Shown one piece after another: positions 1-5,032 of a DNA stretch of 5,440 bases (the stretch's first letter is position 1; every line of letters starts with the position of its first letter). The position numbers were made by a program, and so were the translations under genes. The DNA is from JBGTKH01 sp041744735 (GTDB lineage Bacteria > Planctomycetota > Planctomycetia > Pirellulales > Pirellulaceae), in contig JBGTKH010000080.1 in the NCBI GenBank assembly GCA_041744735.1, positions 1-5,440 of the forward strand. The letters run 5' to 3'. The notes below the pieces were generated by a model, which was not told the DNA's origin, made no database searches, and saw only the letters and a program-made list of their open reading frames with translations.

Positions 1-1
1 C

Positions 2-103
2 CGAGAAATGCTGGAAAAACAATTCCTTGCGGTTCTGCCCCGCACCCCCGACACACACAAATTCCGCGACCTAGTCGCCAACATCCTCAGCCTCTGCTTA
101 TAA
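2..103 (+). CDS. 3' end of an unrecognised gene (partial at the window edge)
   Basis: The frame is open from the first complete codon at position 2 and ends at TAA 101-103, giving 33 residues. It reads as plausible protein: a charged amphipathic start (REMLEKQFLAVLP), then a short turn (RTPDTHKF) and a hydrophobic helix-like end (RDLVANILSLCL). I do not recognise the family. The start and all diagnostic domains lie outside the window. Its last 29 bases overlap, in another frame, the open frame that runs to 416. Confidence 0.5.
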   Translation, partial: REMLEKQFLAVLPRTPDTHKFRDLVANILSLCL

Positions 104-416
104 TCGCCAACACCAACCAGGCGATGGCCTAAAGTGCAGTATTCAAACCAACATCGTTTTTTTCAATTGTCCCGCGGGGACGACTTATGTCTTCATCCCC
201 CCCGGATTGCATTCAGAAGCAAGCGACACAGGACATGGCAACGTGAACGTCAAAAACCTCAATACGATAAATTGCACCTACACACAAGCGTGCACGAAAT
301 GCCCAAAACTCGATTTGTACGGAGGACACGTCTCTTATGGATCTGGCTACATCCCAGGAACCCCGACAACTGTTTCAATCGCAGACGGGCTGAGCGCCAC
401 ATGTCCCTCAGAATAG
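75..416 (+). pseudogene. Cysteine-rich protein-like frame without a proper start codon
   Basis: The frame opens after TAG 72-74 and runs to TAG 414-416. From about codon 126 it reads like genuine protein. There are six cysteines (CSIQTN, NCPAG, INCTYTQACTKC, ATCPSE), many Thr, Gly and Tyr residues, and an ordered beta-rich end (LYGGHVSYGSGYIPG, TVSIADG). This looks like a small exported cysteine-rich protein. No ATG or GTG lies in frame. The only standard alternative is TTG at 207, which would give 69 residues, lose the first two cysteines and lack a ribosome binding site. No signal peptide is visible in any frame upstream. The simplest reading is a gene that has lost its 5' end. A real 69-residue protein, or a chance open frame, are the alternatives. 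Family unknown. Confidence 0.4.
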
Positions 417-540
417 TTGTGATTTCCCGCCCATCCCGATTTGACCTGACCTTTCGAAATCGCCGCCGGCCTGTGAAATGAACATACCAAAGACTTAGCG
501 CGTCCGTTGATCGTCTCGTCCGGCATGAAAAGGCTAAGGA
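417..540. other. Non-coding gap before the anchored LolA-like gene
   Basis: I see no convincing open frame, RNA gene or strong hairpin here. The final bases (AAAAGG at 528-533, AGGA at 537-540) could supply a weak ribosome binding site for the ATG at 541. No clear sigma-70 style promoter pair was seen. Confidence 0.4.
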
Positions 541-1665
541 ATGGAGAGACTTTGTAATATGCGAGATGACATACTTGGCGACATACAGGACACATATTTT
601 TACACGCATTGCCGGACGATTTGTCGGCGGTTTACTCCGCTGAGAGAATTGCGCTGGCTGACGCGGCAATTCATCGTTTTCGCGTATCTGTTACTCTCAG
701 ACGTAGGTTCGGTGATTCGGGCGGACGACAACGATGTCGCGGCGCATTTGCTCAACGGATTGTGGCACAGTCGCGAGATGCTGGTTTCTGGTGAATGCCA
801 GATTCGACTCTCGGTGCAGGACGGCGACGATCGCAAATTGGAGCGACGGTTTTTTTTGGCGTTTGACATCGATCAATCGCGGTGGCGTTTGGACTTTGAC
901 GGTGAATTAAGTACGAAATATTCCGAGATCGACGGCATTTCATATTTTTACACCATTGGTTCCTATGCCGTTGAGAAGAACTTGGCAGGTAGACAACTGT
1001 CACCAAACGACTGCCGGCCGCTCGACCCGCGCATTGTCGGCGTCTGTCAGGCGGGCGACATCGAGATTCGTGCGCCGTACGATCGCTTAAAGGAGCGACT
1101 TCGGTCGTTGCGAGTCGAGGATGTTAAGGAGTCTGCTAGCGGCGAAATGGAATTAACATTGGCGGAGGAACCAGAGGGCGACAGTGCCAATCCTTACGTA
1201 TTGACGAATGTGTATCGTATTGATGCCGAACAGGGTGTTGTGCTTGCCATCGAATCGATGGTCCGCTTTCCGAACACCGGCGTGGCGGGGACAACGCAAC
1301 GCTCCACGGCGAAGTGGAAAGTGGTTAATGGCGTGCTCATTCCTATTGAGTTTGAAACGGTTTATCTCCAGGATAATTCGCGGGACCTTTTTCAATTCGA
1401 GTGGACCAGCGTGAATCAACCGGTTCCCGCGAGTCGCTTTGAATTTCGCGATTTCGGACTGCCGCCGGGCACGATTATTGTGGATACTCGTCTGGGTAAG
1501 CCGGTGACTGTCGAGGTTATCGCACAGCCCTCCGCGGCGCCAAAACCGCGCCACGCAACTTGGATCAATCTGGTCATAGGAATTGGCGCCATTGGCGTCG
1601 TCATGGCTCTCATTCTTGTGTGGCGTCTGCGGATTCGGCGCCAAGGAACGACGAAACCTGACTGA
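541..1665 (+). CDS. Secreted LolA-like beta-rich protein with C-terminal membrane anchor
   Basis: The product is 374 residues and looks intact. A signal-like segment lies at about residues 38-61: basic RWLTRQ, hydrophobic FIVFAYLLL, then GSVIRA before ADDNDVA. The body is a series of amphipathic beta strands with a conserved-looking end (FEFRDFGLPPGTIIVD). This is the general style of planctomycete proteins related to outer-membrane lipoprotein-sorting (LolA-like) folds. Residues 341-361 (WINLVIGIGAIGVVMALILV) form one membrane helix, followed by a basic tail (RLRIRR). The likely topology is an exported domain anchored at its C-terminus. The start is uncertain. ATG 541 gives an unusual 37-residue extension before the signal segment. 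ATG 559 has GGAGAG ten bases upstream, and TTG 649 would place the signal peptide at the N-terminus. The gene converges on the minus-strand LolA-like gene with 5 bp between stops. Its substrate or partner cannot be inferred. Confidence 0.8.
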   Translation: MERLCNMRDDILGDIQDTYFYTHCRTICRRFTPLRELRWLTRQFIVFAYLLLSDVGSVIRADDNDVAAHLLNGLWHSREMLVSGECQIRLSVQDGDDRKLERRFFLAFDIDQSRWRLDFDGELSTKYSEIDGISYFYTIGSYAVEKNLAGRQLSPNDCRPLDPRIVGVCQAGDIEIRAPYDRLKERLRSLRVEDVKESASGEMELTLAEEPEGDSANPYVLTNVYRIDAEQGVVLAIESMVRFPNTGVAGTTQRSTAKWKVVNGVLIPIEFETVYLQDNSRDLFQFEWTSVNQPVPASRFEFRDFGLPPGTIIVDTRLGKPVTVEVIAQPSAAPKPRHATWINLVIGIGAIGVVMALILVWRLRIRRQGTTKPD

Positions 1666-1670
1666 CGAAT

Positions 1671-2336
1671 TCATTGCTTAAAACGACCAGACAATTCCGA
1701 AACCGTAGCGCGAATGATCGAAAACGCCTGCTGGCGGTCGACGACCACTCGCCGAAGATTCTTTTTCGGAGAAGTCGTCTCCTCCAGCAAGATACAAAAA
1801 CGATCTTCCACGGGATACCGCCGGTCAGCAATACGGAGCCGTTCCACATCAAAGGCATATGCCGGCTTCGTTTTCCTGAAGCACCAAAGAATTGGAAATA
1901 GCTCCCTTTTCCCCCAGGGATGATCGCCAACGGTCCCGTATGAGTATACAGGATGGCGGTCATTCGGCGGAAACAACTCCAGCCACTGACCATCGCCGTC
2001 GTCGGTGTATGTTTCGTCCACGGTCCTCAGGCCGCCTTCTGGATAGAAGTCTTTTCCAACTTGGTGGTATCGGCGACGCGTGCCCAGGCCAAACCAATAC
2101 GTTTCTGTGCTCTCGTAGCGTGCGTCAACTCGTGACATCGAATCAAAAGTGTTCACGTGCCATTTAAACCTAGCACTCTGGCACGCTGCGGCCCGCTGCG
2201 CCCAAGCCGCAGCGATGTCATCCATAGTTGCGGTAACCGAAGCAACGGAGTCGGAATTCGGCAATGATTCTTCTGCGATACTGAAAGCGGTGGGCGCCAA
2301 CGCCACCAACAGCAAGCAAGGAATACTGGGTTTCAT
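1671..2336 (-). CDS. Short secreted LolA-like protein, possibly C-terminally truncated
   Basis: The product is 221 residues. A clear Sec signal peptide lies at residues 1-21 (MKPSIPCLLLVALAPTAFSIA, Ser-Ile-Ala before the likely cut). The motif AAWAQRAAACQSARFKW at about residues 44-60 resembles the opening of planctomycete LolA-like exported proteins, where a WxxRxxxxxSxRF-type helix leads into a beta barrel half. Beta-strand segments follow (VDETYTDDGDGQWLEL, FCILLEETTS, LRRVVVDRQQAFSIIR). The protein stops at SELSGRFKQ, where relatives would normally continue with several more strands. This suggests loss of roughly the last quarter, although a naturally short form is possible. ATG 2336 overlaps the preceding stop as ATGA, and AAGGCGGA lies 8 bases upstream. 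It is therefore probably translated together with the upstream DUF1573-like gene. Role unknown. Confidence 0.7.
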   Translation of the reverse strand: MKPSIPCLLLVALAPTAFSIAEESLPNSDSVASVTATMDDIAAAWAQRAAACQSARFKWHVNTFDSMSRVDARYESTETYWFGLGTRRRYHQVGKDFYPEGGLRTVDETYTDDGDGQWLELFPPNDRHPVYSYGTVGDHPWGKRELFPILWCFRKTKPAYAFDVERLRIADRRYPVEDRFCILLEETTSPKKNLRRVVVDRQQAFSIIRATVSELSGRFKQ

Positions 2337-2914
2337 TGCATTTGTCCGCCTTGAGCCACGGTCTTGACTGGAACGAAAAACACGGATACGGGGACCCGAT
2401 AAGAACGGCTCAGTTGCGATGTCGGAAGCGGCTGCTCGACTTCAAACGACACCTGCCAATGTTGTTTCGCATCACTCGAACCGTTCGTAACGAGTTGAAA
2501 CTGCTGGCGGCTATCCTCCGCTTGCGTCGTCGCCTCAGGCCTTACGGGCTGTACAACGAGACCCCTTTGATCCAAGTGTATCTCCGTAACGCGAAACCCA
2601 CTACCCGATCGCGATTTCAAGGTCAGAATGTGGGTCTGCTTGGATTGTCTGGTGTCTTCCTTGAGAACGACCGTCGCGGGCATGGCCTCGACGTCTTCCA
2701 CGACCCGCGCCCAACACTCCATGACCGCACCTCGATACCGCTCTCCAGACGCCGAATTGTCCGATACGCTAACGACGAAATAATGCGAATCGACCGGCCA
2801 AATCGGATCGCCAAAATATATTGTCAGGTCCAACTCGCGAGGTGCATTCGGAACGCGATACCTGCCGATTTTAACGCGCCCATCTCCGGCCGGTTCTAAA
2901 GCGCCCCACGACAA
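2333..2914 (-). CDS. 5'-truncated DUF1573-like exported protein
   Basis: The frame gives 193 residues and starts at TTG 2914, directly after an in-frame TAA (2917-2915), with no ribosome binding site. It begins mid-domain (SWGALEPAGDGRVKI), where DUF1573 proteins normally have a signal peptide and a Cys-Gly-Cys-containing Ig-like domain upstream. Two beta-sandwich-like segments remain: about residues 5-75 (LDLTIYFGDPIWPVDSHYFV) and about 80-187 (THILTLKSRSGSGFRVTEIH, then HWQVSFEVEQP and RSYRVPVSVFFVPV). This matches the usual two-domain planctomycete layout, but the family call rests on pattern only. The C-terminus looks intact and its stop overlaps the next gene by ATGA. The missing 5' end lies next to the transposase remnant, so the gene was probably cut by that insertion or a later deletion. 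Confidence 0.6.
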   Translation of the reverse strand: MSWGALEPAGDGRVKIGRYRVPNAPRELDLTIYFGDPIWPVDSHYFVVSVSDNSASGERYRGAVMECWARVVEDVEAMPATVVLKEDTRQSKQTHILTLKSRSGSGFRVTEIHLDQRGLVVQPVRPEATTQAEDSRQQFQLVTNGSSDAKQHWQVSFEVEQPLPTSQLSRSYRVPVSVFFVPVKTVAQGGQMQ

Positions 2915-2931
2915 TTATCGACGATCCGCGG

Positions 2932-2959
2932 CTGCATCAGAACACCCCAACTGCATCAG
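2932..2959. repeat. 9-bp direct repeat CTGCATCAG, two copies 19 bp apart
   Basis: CTGCATCAG occurs at 2932-2940 and 2951-2959, separated by AACACCCCAA. It sits in the short gap between the truncated DUF1573-like gene and the start of recognisable transposase sequence. It may be a scar of insertion or deletion, or chance. Confidence 0.4.
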
Positions 2960-3198
2960 CGTTCGCGAAATCCGTTCGCGGTCATTGGTCCATCGAGAGC
3001 ATGCACTGGATCCTGGACGTTGTGTTTGGCGAGGACGGCAGCCGAATCCGCAACGGCGACGGCACCGAGAACTTTGGCCTGCTCAGAAAGTTCGTGATTA
3101 GCCTTCTCAAACGGGACACTTCGCGAGGCAGCTTGAAGGGAAAGCGAAAACGTGCCGGCTGGAACACCCAATTTCTCGAAAAGCTCCTGTTTGGCTGA
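2959..3198 (+). pseudogene. ISAs1-family transposase, C-terminal remnant
   Basis: The frame ending at TGA 3196-3198 carries the C-terminal signature of ISAs1-family DDE transposases. VRGHWSIES at 2974-3000 includes the Glu expected to be the last catalytic residue. It is followed by MHWILDVVFGEDGSRIRNGD, ENFGLLRKFVISLLKRDTS, and the family-typical ending GSLKGKRKRAGW...FLEKLLFG. A full transposase is about 370-400 residues, and only about 80 remain. Upstream of about 2959 the same frame stays open (back through 2908) but no longer resembles the family, so the N-terminal domain and the catalytic aspartates are gone. ATG 3001 could open a 65-residue peptide, but that would lack any active site. 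The remnant is inactive and marks a rearrangement point. Confidence 0.8.
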
Positions 3199-3221
3199 GA
3201 TTTTGATGCGATGGCCGTGGA
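3199..3221 (+). mobile_element. Probable right end of the ISAs1-type element
   Basis: Directly after the transposase stop lies GATTTTGATGCGATGGCCGT followed by GG. Its reverse complement begins CCACGGCCATCGCATC, close to the CAGGG(C)CATCGCATC-like tips I associate with ISAs1-type elements. The left copy of the inverted repeat is not in the window, so the exact border is inferred. Confidence 0.35.
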
Positions 3222-3233
3222 GCCAAACGCCAC

Positions 3234-3380
3234 TTGAAAACGGGCAGAATTAACACCCTTACCCTGGCCGGCGAGCCCGGTTCGCGACGACGTCCACGAT
3301 TGCGTGCCGAGGTCGTCGACGGCAAGACGAACAAGCGCGCAGTTACGTTGTCATACCGACCAAAATTCCTGAAATCCTGA
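3234..3380 (+). other. Short coding-like frame of unknown origin
   Basis: From TTG 3234 to TGA 3378-3380 one frame reads protein-like text (INTLTLAGEPGSRRRPRLRA, EVVDGKTNKRAVTLSYRPK). It overlaps, in another frame, the point where glycosyltransferase similarity begins. It has no ribosome binding site and no recognised family. It may be a leftover of a third gene at the IS junction, or chance. Confidence 0.2.
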
Positions 3381-3964
3381 ACTCGCTGCGAATTCCGATC
3401 TGGCAGGCCCGCTACTTTCGCTTCGCTCACCTGTTTCTCCTGGCGCTGGTGCTGTTGGCGTTGTTCAAGCTATGCCGCCGCAAACCTATGAGGCTCTTGG
3501 GGCTTGGCGTTCTGGGGATCGCCATGCTGTTGGCCGACGCTGCGATGTGGCGCGCGAAGGACATTTCCAAACGACCTGGCATGAGGGGCGCCGCGGAGTT
3601 CATCGCCGCCGATCGACGGCCGAACAAGTTGATCGTTTCCGCTCATTACATCCATCATTTCGTTGCCAAGTACTACTTGACGCGCTACCACGGCATCAGC
3701 AGCTCGCAAGTGCGTCTCGTGCTTCCCGAAGGCGAAACGTTGTGGGGCTGGCAAGTCATTCGCCCGGAAGACGTGATCTCGCGTCACGAGGTCCGGGATC
3801 GCCTGCCGCAAGGGGTTTGGGTGATTGGACAACCCGCAGATGTCCTGCCGCCTGACAGCGACTGGAGTGAGGAGCCTGGGACGGGGGCCAAATTTGACTA
3901 CGACTTGGGTTCACCACAGTGGACGGTCCGTGTCGCACGCTGCACGAGCGGCGCTGCGCCTTAA
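3341..3964 (+). pseudogene. C-terminal fragment of a GT39/PMT-type membrane glycosyltransferase
   Basis: The frame is open from 3254 to TAA 3962-3964 and becomes glycosyltransferase-like at about 3341. It reads IPIWQARYFRFAHLFLLALV (a last-helix motif typical of polytopic GT39/ArnT-like enzymes), then a second hydrophobic helix (RLLGLGVLGIAMLLADAAMW). A soluble periplasmic tail follows with KRPGMRGAAEFIA, KLIVSAHYIHHFVAKYY and LPQGVWVIGQPADVLPP. Such enzymes transfer sugar from a polyprenyl-phosphate donor and usually have 450-600 residues with about ten helices. The catalytic N-terminal half, with its acidic loop, is absent. No start codon exists in frame before GTG 3449, which falls inside a hydrophobic helix and would give 171 residues. 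The ISAs1 remnant lies immediately upstream and probably replaced the 5' part. The GT2 gene downstream is a functionally natural neighbour, because GT2 enzymes make the lipid-linked sugar. Confidence 0.65.
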
Positions 3965-4017
3965 GGGACTACAAAGGCAGTTTCCGAAGTGAGCGAACGA
4001 CGCAACAATCAGACAAT

Positions 4018-4026
4018 CGAGGGGGA
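4018..4026 (+). promoter_or_regulatory. Strong ribosome binding site for the GT2 gene
   Basis: The purine stretch CGAGGGGGA lies just before CATG at 4027-4030. It fixes the start at ATG 4028 rather than at the in-frame GTG at 3989, which has no comparable site. Confidence 0.6.
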
Positions 4027-4027
4027 C

Positions 4028-4402
4028 ATGAACCAACACCATTCTGTTCCCAATAGCTCGCCCGCAGACGCAACAGACGCCAACCCATTACCGGAGACAT
4101 TGCCCGTGCTAACGGTGATTGTTCCGGTCTATAACGAAGCGGGCACCGTGGACGAATTGCTCGGTCAAGTGTTTGCCGCACCATACGACAAACAAGTGAT
4201 TGTTGTGAACGATTGCTCGACCGACGGCACAGCGGCAGCTCTGAGAAAGTGGGAACTGCGGCCGGGAGTCGAGGTGCTGCACCACGACAAGAATCGAGGA
4301 AAAGGGACGGCTATCCGAACGGGACTGGAATACGCTCAAGGCCAGTTCACCATCATTCAGGATGCACCAGTTGCTGACCGACTTGAAGCTCTCGACGATT
4401 GA
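4028..4402 (+). CDS. GT2-family glycosyltransferase (dolichol-phosphate mannosyltransferase-like), truncated
   Basis: The 124-residue frame has a disordered leader (residues 1-27) followed by the nucleotide-sugar half of a GT-A domain. The motifs are TVIVPVYNEAGTVDEL (about 29-44), VIVVNDCSTDGT (about 57-68), HHDKNRGKGTAIRTGL (about 86-100) and QFTIIQDA (about 106-113). In DPM1/DPMS-like enzymes IIQDA is followed by D-L/M-E-Y-D-P, completing the metal-binding Asp motif. Here the sequence switches to PVADRLEALDD and a stop. The acceptor half, and any membrane helices, are missing, against a usual length of 230-350 residues. The break falls at 4364-4367. A product may be made, because the start and ribosome binding site are good, but it should not be catalytic. 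The gene begins 63 bp after the GT39 fragment on the same strand, consistent with an old operon for lipid-linked glycan transfer. Confidence 0.8.
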   Translation: MNQHHSVPNSSPADATDANPLPETLPVLTVIVPVYNEAGTVDELLGQVFAAPYDKQVIVVNDCSTDGTAAALRKWELRPGVEVLHHDKNRGKGTAIRTGLEYAQGQFTIIQDAPVADRLEALDD

Positions 4403-4779
4403 CAACTCTTGAAAATGTTTGCGAGATTCGATCATGCGGTCGAACGCGGCCAGTTGCTTTTTGGCACTTCGCTTTCGGTGTTCTCTGCATTCTCTTGGAG
4501 CGCCGATTCCGCGTCGCGCAGCGCGTATTCGCTTTGACGCAGACGGTCGCCCAAGCTGCCGACCGCCGACCTGCCGAATTGACTTTCCGTGCGAGCCGCA
4601 AGATGTTGTGAGGTGTCGGCCAGATTCGCTTCTTCGCGAGCCAGCGCGTCCAGCCGCCGCTGCCGGTCAACGGCCTGATCCGGCGGCAGGTTCAATTGTC
4701 GATCCGACTGCCGCAGTTCTTGCGCGACTGGGTGAAAGGCGTTCACGACCAATAGCCTGCGGCATACAACGGTACGCAT
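4367..4779 (-). pseudogene. Frameshifted coiled-coil protein fragment
   Basis: Read on the minus strand from ATG 4779 (or ATG 4830), one frame gives a Gln/Glu/Ala/Leu-rich coiled-coil pattern: VAQELRQSDRQL, RRLDALAREEANLADTSQHL, LGDRLRQSEYALRDAESALQ, ENAENTESEVPK. It then breaks at the five-T run 4458-4462 and stops at 4432. Adding one base to that run moves the reading into KKQLAAFDRMIESRKHFQEL and SIVESFKSVSNW, which continues the same helical style up to the GT2 junction near 4367. This points to a one-base indel plus loss of the 3' end. The upstream residues (MRTVVCRRLLVVNAF) may not belong to the original gene. Family not recognised. Long coiled coils of this kind occur in DUF4175-like and other planctomycete envelope proteins, but that is only a guess. 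Confidence 0.45.
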
Positions 4780-4857
4780 GCCCGACGCCGCGCCGAACGA
4801 AGCGGAAAACGTCGAGCATCCAAAGACCATTGTGACACACCGGCCCTTGGAAGTGAA

Positions 4858-4893
4858 TCACCACTCGGCTCGTCCGGACGAGCCCCGTGGTGG
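4858..4893. repeat. Interrupted 36-bp palindrome with a perfect 18-bp core
   Basis: The core GGCTCGTCCGGACGAGCC (4867-4884) is a perfect palindrome. It is flanked, after a 2-base mismatch on each side, by CACCAC and GTGGTG arms (4859-4864 and 4887-4892). Neither strand has a T-run after it, so a classical intrinsic terminator is unlikely. It could be a dimeric regulator site, a dispersed palindromic repeat, or a hairpin in RNA. Confidence 0.65.
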
Positions 4894-4999
4894 GCGGCCC
4901 CAAAACAGATTGTCATCCTGCTTTCCATCTTTCTGTTCGCTTCCTCGTCTCCTGCTCACCACGAGTAGACACAACACCGTCGCGCACCTACTCTGGCTC

Positions 5000-5020
5000 T
5001 CGACCCTCGACCCTTGACCG
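5000..5020 (+). repeat. Three tandem heptamers TCGACCC / TCGACCC / TTGACCG
   Basis: Two identical copies and one copy with two changes lie end to end, finishing 12 bases before the thrC start. They may be a small expanding repeat or a binding site. Confidence 0.5.
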
Positions 5021-5023
5021 CAT

Positions 5024-5027
5024 GAGG
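5024..5027 (+). promoter_or_regulatory. Ribosome binding site of thrC
   Basis: GAGG lies five bases before ATG 5033, a good Shine-Dalgarno spacing. It sits inside a four-codon frame (ATG 5022, MRPA, TGA 5034-5036) whose stop overlaps the thrC start as ATGA. Confidence 0.55.
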
Positions 5028-5032
5028 CCCGC

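Larger units (their letters stand above)
4831..5032. other. Intergenic region upstream of thrC
   Basis: No gene is supported here. It contains a strong palindrome (4858-4893), a weak GAGTAG/CTACTC inverted pair (4963-4968 and 4988-4993), three TCGACCC-type heptamers (5000-5020) and the thrC ribosome binding site. No clear -35/-10 pair was seen for thrC. Confidence 0.5.

Noticed and set aside
99..104. Perfect TATAAT hexamer that could be a -10 box for the 75-416 frame
   Set aside because: There is no TTGACA-like -35 at the right distance and no correctly spaced TG extension. It overlaps the end of the upstream gene, and planctomycete promoters are not well defined by this motif.
75..112. 9-bp direct repeat TCGCCAACA at 75-83 and 104-112
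   Set aside because: It is short, partly inside coding sequence, and has no element between the copies, so it is probably chance.
134..481. 115-residue plus-strand frame starting at GTG 134
   Set aside because: It is rich in Arg, His and Pro with no domain-like pattern and overlaps the better-looking cysteine-rich frame. It looks like an out-of-phase shadow.
1153..1674. 173-residue minus-strand open frame opposite the anchored LolA-like gene
   Set aside because: It shows no domain pattern and is rich in Arg, Asn and His. The plus-strand protein with signal segment and membrane anchor explains this DNA.
2336..2899. 187-residue plus-strand open frame opposite the DUF1573-like gene
   Set aside because: Its Arg/Leu-rich composition is typical of an antisense shadow. 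The minus strand has the ordered beta-strand pattern and the ATGA coupling.
3217..3233. Small hairpin GTGG...CCAC after the transposase
   Set aside because: It is a four-base stem with a long loop and no T-run, too weak for a terminator.
3470..3832. Open frames opposite and out of phase with the GT39 fragment
   Set aside because: They are shadows in GC-rich coding DNA. Only the frame ending at 3964 shows membrane helices and family motifs.
4963..4993. GAGTAG/CTACTC inverted pair upstream of thrC
   Set aside because: It has only six base pairs with a 19-base loop, which is expected by chance.
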